A DNA stretch of 5,466 nt from Syntrophomonas sp. UBA5314. Lineage in GTDB: Bacteria > Bacillota > Syntrophomonadia > Syntrophomonadales > Syntrophomonadaceae. Below the pieces are notes generated by a model that worked only from the letters and a program-made list of their open reading frames with translations, did no database searches and was not told the origin of the DNA. Of the stretch, positions 1 to 5,283 are shown piece after piece (the stretch's first letter is position 1; each line of letters opens with the position of its first letter). The position numbers were made by a program, and so were the translations under genes. The DNA lies in the NCBI GenBank assembly GCA_002410325.1, contig DHRK01000023.1, positions 1 through 5,466 of the forward strand, in the 5' to 3' direction.

Positions 1-4
1 ATAA

Positions 5-114
5 TTTGACGGGATTTTAGGTTTTCAAGGGAAAAGCGAGCGCCAATTAGCGGCGGAAACACAAATCCCGCAAAGAACGATCAATGATAGAAGCGCCAGA
101 ACGAGAATGCTTAA
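5..114 (+). pseudogene. Remnant of a sigma-70 region-4-like helix-turn-helix protein
   Basis: Frame 2 is open from base 5, directly after a TAA at 2-4, with no start codon. It encodes a segment containing GKSERQLAAETQIPQRTIND, which has the layout of a sigma-70 region 4 or sigma-like helix-turn-helix: a GKSER lead-in, a first helix around RQLAAET, a turn at QIP and a recognition helix at QRTIND. In that family a basic K-R stretch normally follows. Here the frame reads SARTRML and runs on antisense into the next gene. Adding one base in the GAAG run near 89-93 would give DRKRQNENA and a stop at 112-114, so a one-base deletion is a simple explanation. Upstream sequence lies outside the window, and the in-frame TAA at 2-4 is a second lesion or the real border. 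The motif is seen; the gene family and the frameshift are inference. Confidence 0.42.
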
Positions 115-134
115 TCAAAGCGGTTTTAGTGGCT

Positions 135-953
135 TTATGGCGTCCAAAATTCTGCCATGGCCTGGCTGGCGTCGCACAGGATGTCCACCAGGTGATTGCA
201 TCCTTCAGCCCCCCCGGCCCGGGCAGCCAGCTCTTTTTTGCTCAAATCGGATAGGCGAAGCCCGAGCAGGTTTCCAAGGTGACGGGTGTTGTCCCAGCAT
301 ATTTTATCAGGCGCCCGGTTGTAGGAGGCTTCGGAAAGGAGTACGATTCCGTCGGCATCCATCCCCAGGCGGACGCCCAGTTCATGGAAAGAATCGATAA
401 AGGAGGCGTTCAGACTGTAGCAGCCGTCTTCCTCCCGGTAGATTACCACTGAATGAACCCGGTTGAACAAATTCCCGGAACGCTGTGTGTAGCCGACATA
501 GTCCAACCAGGGCTTTTCCACCCTGTCCAGGTGGCTGTAGTAATAACAGCCATTGAGGTACATTTTATCCCAGTAGCTGTCGTACTGGGCGGCGCTGGCA
601 TAACCGCGTTCTTTAAAGAAAAAGGTTTCAGCCTGAACCAGGCCGCGGATGCATTCCGAAATGAGATCGCGGATGGGCTCTTGTTCCTTGGAAGGCAGAG
701 CCCTTTTTAAATGGGGGCCGGCCTCCAGAAAAGCCTCCACCCCGACCAGTTCCGGGATTTCTCCGGATAGGGCGCCGCCTCCGGTTTTGCGGTAATCGGC
801 CCATCCCGCCTGGCAAATCTTCAAGCCCTCTACATCGGTGATCAGCCATCCCCGGGATTCCCGGTGAGTGCTGAGTACTACGCATTCGGCTTTGAGTTCT
901 TGCCCGGAGATGCGGTCTACTTTCACGCTCGAGTTGAAATGGAAGCTTGGCAT
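135..953 (-). CDS. DUF2889 domain-containing protein
   Basis: A 272-residue protein of unknown biochemical function. The C-terminal third matches my knowledge of the DUF2889 family: a polar segment with SLNASFIDSFHELGV, then a conserved Cys (ICWDN), an LLGLRL core, and the hallmark GGAEGCNHLVDIL at residues 247-259. The N-terminal half (about 20-120) seems to follow the same order, with ITDVEGLKIC, then ELVGVEAF, then IRDLISECIRGLVQAE, so the protein may carry two diverged copies, the first lacking the GC-HL motif. There is no signal peptide or membrane helix, so it is probably cytoplasmic. The start is well fixed: AGGAGG at 961-966 lies 7 bases upstream of the ATG at 951-953, while the other ATG at 958-960 touches the ribosome binding site and is in another frame. 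It lies 32 bases downstream of the DUF1648 gene on the same strand, probably as an operon. The family call is fairly sure; the function is unknown. Confidence 0.85.
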   Translation of the reverse strand: MPSFHFNSSVKVDRISGQELKAECVVLSTHRESRGWLITDVEGLKICQAGWADYRKTGGGALSGEIPELVGVEAFLEAGPHLKRALPSKEQEPIRDLISECIRGLVQAETFFFKERGYASAAQYDSYWDKMYLNGCYYYSHLDRVEKPWLDYVGYTQRSGNLFNRVHSVVIYREEDGCYSLNASFIDSFHELGVRLGMDADGIVLLSEASYNRAPDKICWDNTRHLGNLLGLRLSDLSKKELAARAGGAEGCNHLVDILCDASQAMAEFWTP

Positions 954-960
954 CGGTCAT

Positions 961-966
961 CCTCCT
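961..966 (-). promoter_or_regulatory. Ribosome binding site fixing the DUF2889 start
   Basis: The minus strand reads AGGAGG, then ATGACCG, then the ATG at 953-951. The 7-base spacing supports that ATG. The ATG inside the spacer (960-958) has no room for a ribosome binding site and opens only a shadow frame. Confidence 0.8.
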
Positions 967-984
967 CTTTATTGCTCTTAAATA

Positions 985-1008
985 ATCAAGCCGGGTGTTC
1001 GGCTTGAT
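985..1008 (-). terminator. Hairpin overlapping the DUF1648 stop codon, possible weak terminator or attenuator
   Basis: A perfect 9-bp stem (985-993 with 1000-1008, ATCAAGCCG / CGGCTTGAT) encloses a 6-base loop. It contains the last codons and the stop of the leftward DUF1648 gene. In the leftward direction it is followed by TATTTAAG, which is T-rich but not a solid T tract. It could act as a weak terminator, a pause site or an RNA-stability element between the two operon genes. The structure is seen; the function is inferred. Confidence 0.42.
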
Positions 1009-1507
1009 ACGATTTATAGAGATACAGCAAAAGGGGGCCCAGGGAAAAAAACATCGCGATAAAGATAAACCAGGCCCCCAGCCCCGCGCTCTGTCCTAAA
1101 GCGGTCTGAATAGTAGCCCATTCGGCATAGGTGAATATAAGGATAACACTGGCTTTGAGCCCGCTTACCAGGCTGCGCGCCAACCGGTACTGGGCTTCAG
1201 CATTGGACTCGTTTATGGTATATAAATAGTTGTAGATGTGAGGAAATCCATATAGAATGGTCAATCCCAGGTAAATAAACAGTCCTATGCCCAGGTTGGC
1301 AAAGAGGCTGGTTTTACTCCCCCAGGCGTCGGGCAGGCCGGCCACTCCAAAATGGGTGGGCACTATGGAGGGGAGTCCGGGCCAGTACCTGGCCAGCAGG
1401 TATACCATGGCTAAAAGACCCAGAATACTTACCGCTTCCAGGTAGTTGTCCAGGGTGGTGCGGGGAAGCTTGAGAACCGGCCGGGATTGGCTATGCGATG
1501 AATTCAC
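986..1507 (-). CDS. DUF1648 domain-containing four-helix membrane protein
   Basis: An integral membrane protein of 173 residues from the preferred GTG start (180 from an ATG at 1526-1528). It has a short N-terminal tail, four hydrophobic segments (about 24-41, 70-89, 117-137 and 144-164), and between the first two the DUF1648 signature at 43-65: LPSIVPTHFGVAGLPDAWGS plus K. DUF1648 occurs in SdpI-type immunity and signalling proteins and in many uncharacterised Firmicute membrane proteins; the role here is unknown. I prefer the GTG at 1505-1507 because GGGAGAG (1516-1522) lies 8 bases upstream. The upstream ATG has no ribosome binding site, and a TATAAT box ends only 5 bases before it, which would make that form leaderless. 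This is the first gene of a two-gene leftward unit and is divergent from the propeller gene. Family confidence is high; the start is moderately sure. Confidence 0.83.
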   Translation of the reverse strand: MNSSHSQSRPVLKLPRTTLDNYLEAVSILGLLAMVYLLARYWPGLPSIVPTHFGVAGLPDAWGSKTSLFANLGIGLFIYLGLTILYGFPHIYNYLYTINESNAEAQYRLARSLVSGLKASVILIFTYAEWATIQTALGQSAGLGAWFIFIAMFFSLGPLLLYLYKSYQAEHPA

Positions 1508-1515
1508 CAGGGCTT

Positions 1516-1522
1516 CTCTCCC
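1516..1522 (-). promoter_or_regulatory. Ribosome binding site supporting a GTG start for the DUF1648 gene
   Basis: The minus strand carries GGGAGAG, an 8-base gap, then GTG at 1507-1505. The bases before the upstream ATG at 1528 are pure AT-rich promoter-like DNA without a Shine-Dalgarno match. Confidence 0.55.
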
Positions 1523-1533
1523 AATCATCTAGA

Positions 1534-1539
1534 ATTATA
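1534..1539 (-). promoter_or_regulatory. Putative -10 box for the leftward DUF1648-DUF2889 unit
   Basis: The minus strand has a perfect TATAAT. The best hexamer 17 bases upstream is ATGATT, matching TTGACA at 3 of 6 positions, so the -35 is weak. Transcription would start near 1527, giving a leader of about 20 bases to the GTG start with the ribosome binding site inside it. Confidence 0.4.
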
Positions 1540-1616
1540 TAATTTAATCAAGAATAAATCATTATTCTACTCTATGACTACACATAAAAAACTACTTTTT
1601 TCATTTTTAAGCGGGC

Positions 1617-1622
1617 TATAAT
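1617..1622 (+). promoter_or_regulatory. Putative -10 box for the rightward propeller gene
   Basis: A perfect TATAAT sits 40 bases before the ATG at 1662. The -35 region at 16-18 bp spacing is only T-rich (ACTTTT and neighbours), so this may be a weak or activator-dependent promoter, or chance in AT-rich DNA. It faces away from the leftward TATAAT at 1534-1539, and the two together mark a divergent promoter region. Confidence 0.38.
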
Positions 1623-1648
1623 AAATATATTATCTTACCATCCATGGC

Positions 1649-1654
1649 AAGGAG
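1649..1654 (+). promoter_or_regulatory. Ribosome binding site fixing the propeller gene start
   Basis: AAGGAG lies 7 bases before the ATG at 1662-1664. The upstream in-frame ATG at 1644 has no such site and would place this ribosome binding site inside the coding region. Confidence 0.75.
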
Positions 1655-1661
1655 AACCCCT

Positions 1662-2399
1662 ATGATCTGTATTTACCGGCGAACTTTCCTGATCTGGCTG
1701 CTGGTAGCCATTCTGCCAGTTGCCCTTATGGGAGGGAGCCTTCGCTATTACTTTAAAATCCAAAGCGAAAATATAATGAGAAAAAATCAGGCGGCCCTGG
1801 CTGCTGAGCTCCACCGGGAGCTGCTTCCCATGCAGTGGAGTCCGGCCAAGCAGGCTCTGGAAAAGGAATTGTATGAGGATAAGTCCGTATCCCAGATAAC
1901 ATGGGCTCCCAACGGGATAAGCGCCGTTTATATACGCAAAACCGGGGCGGGCAGCAAAATATGTATTAAGGAAGCGGGAGAAAGCAAGGAACGAGTTCTG
2001 GGAAATTACCGTTCCAATACCCAGGGGATGTTCTGGTCTCCCAACAGCCAATATGTGCTTTTAAGTGAAAAGGCCGGGGAGGTAACGACCAGTAAAATAA
2101 TCCGGGCCGATTCACTGGCCGTTCAGACGCCGGCCATCAGCAGCACTTTGCTGCCGGTATGGAGCCCGGACGGCAACCGGCTGGCGGCAGCCAATCTGGA
2201 GAAAGATAAAAGCAACAACCTTATCACCATCCGGATGTATACGGTGGGTGCCAAAGATTCCCGAGTCTTACTGAAGTCGCCGTTCGCTTACGGCTTGTAT
2301 TTCGTTGAATACTGGGATCACAACGGCACGATCGGTTATTCGGAAGTCGACCAAAACGGGCAGCGGGTGAAAAAGACCCTGGCTGCGCCCCAAAGCTGA
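1662..2399 (+). CDS. Membrane-anchored TolB/WD40-like beta-propeller repeat protein
   Basis: A 245-residue protein. Residues 5-7 are positively charged (YRR) and are followed by a hydrophobic helix at about 8-27, best read as an uncleaved signal anchor that puts the rest outside the membrane. Three propeller-type repeats are visible by their W-[SA]-P-[ND] signature: ITWAPNG at 79-85, MFWSPNS at 123-129 and PVWSPDG at 165-171, spaced about 40-44 residues. Each is followed by a hydrophobic strand (AVYIRK, YVLLSEK, RLAAANL). A weaker QWSPA at 58-62 may be a degenerate fourth. This is the TolB/PD40 pattern; such domains usually mediate protein or ligand binding rather than catalysis. With 3-4 blades it is shorter than a closed six- or seven-blade propeller. 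It is alone on its strand, divergent from the DUF1648 gene, and no terminator follows clearly. The partner is unknown. Confidence 0.78.
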   Translation: MICIYRRTFLIWLLVAILPVALMGGSLRYYFKIQSENIMRKNQAALAAELHRELLPMQWSPAKQALEKELYEDKSVSQITWAPNGISAVYIRKTGAGSKICIKEAGESKERVLGNYRSNTQGMFWSPNSQYVLLSEKAGEVTTSKIIRADSLAVQTPAISSTLLPVWSPDGNRLAAANLEKDKSNNLITIRMYTVGAKDSRVLLKSPFAYGLYFVEYWDHNGTIGYSEVDQNGQRVKKTLAAPQS

Positions 2400-2598
2400 T
2401 CGCTTACCTTCCTGGAATAAAGGCCTTCTTACCTGCAAACCTATTTTTCTTCGGTTGCTTGGAAAGTAATAACACCGGCCCGCTTGATGTCAACTTCAGG
2501 CATTTACACGGCCTCATGGGAATATACCTGAATTGTACCGGTTGACCAGAGCCCGCCTGGGCCTGTCAATCAGGAACAAAATAGCGGGAGGCGATTTT
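2400..2598 (+). other. Intergenic gap, no gene seen
   Basis: This 199-base gap has no convincing ORF, terminator or promoter. GCAA(A)CC near 2436 and GGTTGC near 2454 could pair around a T-rich loop, but no T tract follows. TTTACA (2503-2508) and TATACC (2523-2528) are only 14 bases apart, too close for a standard promoter. A TTG at 2533 is in frame with the protease but lacks a ribosome binding site. Confidence 0.5.
2586..2591 (+). promoter_or_regulatory. Ribosome binding site fixing the protease start
   Basis: GGGAGG lies 7 bases before the ATG at 2599-2601, so the protein begins MPGEYYQ. The longer TTG-initiated form from 2533 has no comparable site. Confidence 0.75.
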
Positions 2599-3645
2599 AT
2601 GCCCGGTGAATACTATCAACTGCGCCGTTTCATGGAGACCCTGGGGAATTATCATGAAGGTTATCCGCTGCTCTGTTTACCCTCTCCCGAGGATCCCCGG
2701 GATTACCAGTACCTGCGTTTAATGGGGGCGGCAGCGGGAGAGCCGACTACCATTGACTATCGCTCCGGGCTTCCACCGGTTTTTGACCAGGGTGAGCGCG
2801 GGTCCTGCGTAGCCTGCGCGTCTACCTGGACCCTGAAGGCCTATCAAGAGATCGTCCAGGGAAACTATCCGCCCGCCGGGCTATCCACTGCCTTCTTGTA
2901 CAGCATGTGCAAGCAAGTTGACGGAATGCCCGCCGAAGAAGGGACTACACCGAGGGCTGCCCTAAAGGTTTTGAAAAGCCATGGCGTTTGCAGCGAAGAG
3001 ATGATGCCCTATCACCTCTTAACCGATCTTCCAGCCCCCCGTACACCTGAAATTCCAGAGCCCGCCTTGTCGGCGGCCCAGGACTTTAAGATCCAGTCTT
3101 ATGCCAGTGTATGCGGCTATGCCGATCGGGATAGGAGCCAGGCCCTTCCGGCAATCCGCCAGGCCCTTAAGCAGCAGGGCCCCCTGCTCTTGGCCTTGAT
3201 GGTGAGTGCCAATTTTATCCCCGATGAGCAGGGGATGTTGCCCCTGCCCCAGGGTCTTCCCCAGGGAGGACACGCGGTGGGAATAGTCGGCGATCTGCCG
3301 GAGCAAGAAGCCCTGATCCTGCGTAATTCGTGGGGCGCCGCCTGGGGACAGGACGGTTATGCCTACCTCCCTTACGGGTGGTTGGAAGCCAAAAACGCAG
3401 GGGGGTGGCAGGTGTTTGAAGCCTGGACCGCTGTGGATATGGCTGTGGCCCGGCCGGCCTCGCGCATTGAAATTTCCGCTGGAGCCGCCTCTATGCTGGT
3501 AGACGGCGTGGAGGAGTTCCTGGAACACCCCGCTTTTGAAAATGAAAAACGTCTTTTGATAGCTCCGGTTCGCTCACTGGCTTCTGCCATGGGCTACCAG
3601 GTTAGATGGTATGGCAAAAAACTGGTGTTGATTAAACCCAACTAG
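2599..3645 (+). CDS. C1A papain-like cysteine protease with C-terminal stalk (copper amine oxidase N-like) repeat
   Basis: A 348-residue predicted peptidase. The papain catalytic set is complete: oxyanion Gln64 and nucleophile Cys70 in DQGERGSCVACAS (same Gln-Cys spacing as papain), His225 in GGHAVGIVG, and Asn243 in LRNSWGAAWGQDGY. The partner Cys of papain's QGxCGSC motif is Arg67 here, as expected for a protein without that disulfide. Residues 1-50 show no signal peptide and no recognised inhibitory propeptide. Residues about 290-348 resemble one repeat of the copper amine oxidase N-terminal (stalk) domain: a short VDG strand, LLIAPVRSLASAMGYQVRW, then a closing KLVLIKPN. In that family such repeats typically sit on exported enzymes, so the lack of a signal peptide is odd. 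The gene ends with tandem TAG codons and an intrinsic terminator, and is probably monocistronic. The substrate is unknown. Confidence 0.88.
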   Translation: MPGEYYQLRRFMETLGNYHEGYPLLCLPSPEDPRDYQYLRLMGAAAGEPTTIDYRSGLPPVFDQGERGSCVACASTWTLKAYQEIVQGNYPPAGLSTAFLYSMCKQVDGMPAEEGTTPRAALKVLKSHGVCSEEMMPYHLLTDLPAPRTPEIPEPALSAAQDFKIQSYASVCGYADRDRSQALPAIRQALKQQGPLLLALMVSANFIPDEQGMLPLPQGLPQGGHAVGIVGDLPEQEALILRNSWGAAWGQDGYAYLPYGWLEAKNAGGWQVFEAWTAVDMAVARPASRIEISAGAASMLVDGVEEFLEHPAFENEKRLLIAPVRSLASAMGYQVRWYGKKLVLIKPN

Positions 3646-3652
3646 TAGTAAA

Positions 3653-3692
3653 AGGTCAGGTCTGATTAATTACATCAGCCTGATCTCATTTT
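3653..3692 (+). terminator. Rho-independent terminator of the protease gene
   Basis: The left arm (3653-3666, AGGTCAGG-t-CTGAT) pairs with the right arm (3674-3686, ATCAGCCTGATCT), with one bulged T and one G-U pair, around a 7-base AT loop. CATTTT follows. It begins 7 bases after the stop codon, exactly where an intrinsic terminator is expected. The T tract is short but the stem is long. Confidence 0.72.
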
Positions 3693-3850
3693 GCCCATTT
3701 ATGGGACAAGCTTAAGGGCGATGCCGAGCCAAGCGTCTAAGGTGCAGGTCCAAAGGGCAAGCGGACGCCAAACGTTTTTAGCCATGATTCATCGGAATGG
3801 GCCATGTTCGAAAGATAGCAAAAGAATCTTCCGTTTTTACCAGGAACATG
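3693..3850 (+). other. Intergenic region before uspA, with a doubtful 46-codon ORF
   Basis: No known riboswitch, tRNA or conserved gene is recognisable. An ATG at 3721 opens 46 codons ending at TAG 3859-3861 (begins MPSQASKVQVQ, basic). It has only GGG two bases before the ATG, overlaps the putative uspA promoter, and matches nothing I know, so I do not call it a gene. Three similar short words (GCCAAGCGT, GCCAAACGT, TCCAAACGC) occur between 3727 and 3915, but they are too loose to call operators. Confidence 0.35.
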
Positions 3851-3879
3851 TGCACAAATAGCGAAAAAAGAGTTATGAT
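3851..3879 (+). promoter_or_regulatory. Putative sigma-70-type promoter of the uspA-like gene
   Basis: TGCACA (3851-3856, 4 of 6 to TTGACA) is separated by 17 bases from TATGAT (3874-3879, 5 of 6 to TATAAT). It would start transcription near 3886 and leave a leader of about 45 bases before the ATG at 3933. Spacing is ideal and the -35 moderate. Another TTGATA at 3883-3888 has no well-spaced -10. Confidence 0.42.
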
Positions 3880-3932
3880 CAGTTGATAATAAGCTGGTTT
3901 TAGATTCCAAACGCTTAGTGGGAGGGATAAGT

Positions 3933-4370
3933 ATGTATGAAAAGGCTATGGTGGCGGTTGACGGCTCGCAGCATTCTTTTAAAGCGGTTGCCACAGCCGG
4001 GGACCTGGCCCGGCAGGGCGCCATAAAAGAGGTAATATTGATATACGTCATGAATTTTCCCACTCCCCGGGTAATGCCGGAAGGTATGAGTCTTGATTTC
4101 ACTCCTGCCCAGTATCACAATGAGCTCATTCAAGCGGCGGAAGTAATAACCGAGAAAGCCAGGGAGCAATTGGGACCGGGCGTAAATGCCAAGGTCATTA
4201 TTGATTCAGGTCCGGCCCCGGAAATGATCCTTCAAGAAGCTGAAAAACACCATGTCGATTTGATCATTATCGGCAACCGGGGTTTAAACCAGCTGCAAAA
4301 ACTGCTGCTGGGCAGTGTGAGTAGCCGGGTGGTTTCACTGGCCACCTGTCATGTTCTGATCGTCAAATAA
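3933..4370 (+). CDS. Universal stress protein UspA family, ATP-binding type
   Basis: A 145-residue single-domain cytoplasmic protein of the usual family length. It opens with the first beta strand and nucleotide loop (AMVAVDGS, residues 5-12). The C-terminal G-x2-G-x9-G-[ST] ATP-binding motif is complete: GNRG at 114-117, nine residues, then GS at 127-128, followed by SSRVVSLATCHVLIVK. That motif distinguishes ATP-binding UspA proteins (MJ0577-like) from the non-binding E. coli UspA type. Such proteins act as dimers in responses to starvation, redox or energy stress; the partner here is unknown. The start is the ATG at 3933, 6 bases after GGGAGGG (3920-3926); an in-frame GTG at 3918 overlaps that site. 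No clear terminator follows, so read-through into the MBL gene 115 bases downstream is possible. Confidence 0.92.
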   Translation: MYEKAMVAVDGSQHSFKAVATAGDLARQGAIKEVILIYVMNFPTPRVMPEGMSLDFTPAQYHNELIQAAEVITEKAREQLGPGVNAKVIIDSGPAPEMILQEAEKHHVDLIIIGNRGLNQLQKLLLGSVSSRVVSLATCHVLIVK

Positions 4371-4441
4371 AACGAACGAAAAAACGGAATTATAGTTGAA
4401 AATAGGGATAAATGAATCAAATCTGACCGGTTAGGGAGAAA

Positions 4442-4456
4442 ATGGCCATGGGCCAT
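4442..4456 (+). repeat. Perfect inverted repeat ahead of the MBL gene
   Basis: ATGGCC-ATG-GGCCAT is a 6-bp GC-rich stem with a 3-base loop, lying 29 bases before the GTG start and covering both possible leader start codons. It could hide those starts in mRNA or be a small operator. Function is not shown. Confidence 0.4.
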
Positions 4457-4489
4457 CGGAGCAAAGAACGGAGGTGGAGATCAGGGTGA
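4442..4489 (+). CDS. Possible short leader ORF overlapping the MBL gene start
   Basis: ATG at 4442 (or the in-frame ATG at 4448) opens 15 (or 13) codons encoding the basic peptide MAMGHRSKERRWRSG. Its TGA (4487-4489) overlaps the GTG start of the MBL gene (4486-4488) as GTGA, the classic layout for translational coupling. GGGAG at 4434-4438 is 3 bases before the first ATG but 9 before the second, so the second is the likelier start. Its codons also contain the MBL gene's own ribosome binding site. It may be fortuitous; no family is recognised. Confidence 0.3.
   Translation: MAMGHRSKERRWRSG
4470..4479 (+). promoter_or_regulatory. Ribosome binding site supporting a GTG start for the MBL gene
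   Basis: GGAGGTGGAG holds two overlapping Shine-Dalgarno-like cores; the second ends 6 bases before the GTG at 4486. The in-frame GTG at 4474 lies inside this site and is unlikely to be used. Confidence 0.6.
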
Positions 4490-5220
4490 AAGTTCAGTTT
4501 TTGGGCAGTGGTGATGCCTTTGGCAGCGGGGGGAGGCTGCAGAGCTGCATCCTGGTGGAAAACGGAGAACGGCAATTCCTGGTTGATTGCGGAGCCTCGG
4601 CAATGATTTCCCTGAATAAATATGGCATTGATCCGAATAAGATAAGCCTGATTATGGTCAGCAATCTGCATGGGGATCACTTTGGGGGCATACCCTACTT
4701 TATTATTGATGCCCAGCTAAACCAGAAAAGGAAACAGAATATCACTCTGATAGGGCCTACCGGGCTTAAAAAACGCTTTGATCAGGTCATGGAGGCCGCC
4801 TTTCCAGGCTTTCTTAAAAGCAAACTGAGCTTTGAACTGATAAAAGTTGAACTAAACCCGGCTGACCAATTCGTCGTCTCGGGAATGTCGATCTCCACCT
4901 TTGAGGCCGTATCCGGGGAAAGCGATATCCACTTGATCTACCGGATTGAATCCCAGGGCAAAATATTCGCCTATTCCGGTGATACCGACTGGACGGATAA
5001 ACTGGTGACCGCAGCTCAGGGGGCGGATTTATTGGTAGCCGAATCGTATTTCTACGCTAAAAAAGTGAAGCATCACCTTGACTACCGGACCTTGATGGCC
5101 AATTACAGCCGTTTGGGCGCTAAAAAAGTAATAATAACCCATATGGGGCAGGAAATGCTCGAGTACCTGCACGCCCTTCACTGCGAGTATGCCGAGGATG
5201 GAAAAGTATTTGAGTTTTAG
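4486..5220 (+). CDS. MBL-fold metallo-hydrolase (RNase Z/phosphodiesterase-like) with altered zinc ligands
   Basis: A 244-residue cytoplasmic metallo-beta-lactamase-fold protein of full length, from GTG at 4486. It opens VKVQFLGSGDAFGSGGR with the typical first strand and glycine-rich loop, then FLVDCGAS (31-38), the metal motif SNLHGDHFGGIPYF (59-72), AYSGDTDWTD (162-171), VKHHLDY (194-200) and TH219. This matches a conserved stand-alone hydrolase family related to RNase Z and PDE-type enzymes; the substrate is not known to me. Oddly, the usual HxHxDH is N60-x-H62-x-D64-H65, and the place of the next His ligand (142-145, VSGE) appears to be Ser143. H62, D64, H65, D166 and H219 remain, so the ligands lost belong to one zinc site only. 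The downstream 30-codon gene follows after 63 bases. Expression may be coupled to a leader ORF overlapping the start. Confidence 0.87.
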   Translation: MKVQFLGSGDAFGSGGRLQSCILVENGERQFLVDCGASAMISLNKYGIDPNKISLIMVSNLHGDHFGGIPYFIIDAQLNQKRKQNITLIGPTGLKKRFDQVMEAAFPGFLKSKLSFELIKVELNPADQFVVSGMSISTFEAVSGESDIHLIYRIESQGKIFAYSGDTDWTDKLVTAAQGADLLVAESYFYAKKVKHHLDYRTLMANYSRLGAKKVIITHMGQEMLEYLHALHCEYAEDGKVFEF

Positions 5221-5283
5221 GGCTTAAAGGCGCCCGTTACCAAAGCGGTTTAGCATTATATCTACAGGGGGGAGAATTTATCA

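Noticed and set aside
107..400. 97-codon plus-strand ORF
   Set aside because: Beyond the HTH remnant it is antisense to the DUF2889 gene, with proline-, glycine- and arginine-rich shadow composition and no ribosome binding site at the ATG.
628..960. 110-codon minus-strand ORF overlapping the DUF2889 start
   Set aside because: Its ATG touches the ribosome binding site, its product is arginine- and glycine-rich shadow sequence, and the overlapping frame encodes a recognisable domain.
2533..2598. TTG start extending the protease by 22 residues
   Set aside because: There is no ribosome binding site before the TTG, whereas GGGAGG sits 7 bases before the ATG at 2599. The extension adds no signal peptide.
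3019..3528. 169-codon minus-strand ORF inside the protease gene
   Set aside because: It is antisense to the catalytic domain with its conserved Cys, His and Asn motifs, and its composition is typical of a shadow frame.
3721..3861. 46-codon plus-strand ORF before uspA
   Set aside because: The ribosome binding site is poor (GGG 2 bases from the ATG), no family is recognised, and it overlaps the likely uspA promoter. Conservation in relatives would be needed to accept it.
3727..3915. Three similar words of the form CCAA(A/G)CG(T/C) before uspA
   Set aside because: The spacing is irregular (about 41 and 139 bases) and the similarity is short, so chance is the simplest explanation.
3737..4102. 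121-codon minus-strand ORF across the uspA upstream region
   Set aside because: Over half is antisense to the conserved UspA gene, and the remainder shows no known motif or ribosome binding site.
4396..4424. TTGAAA as a -35 for the MBL gene
   Set aside because: The hexamer 16-17 bases downstream (CAAATC or AAATCT) does not resemble a -10 box.
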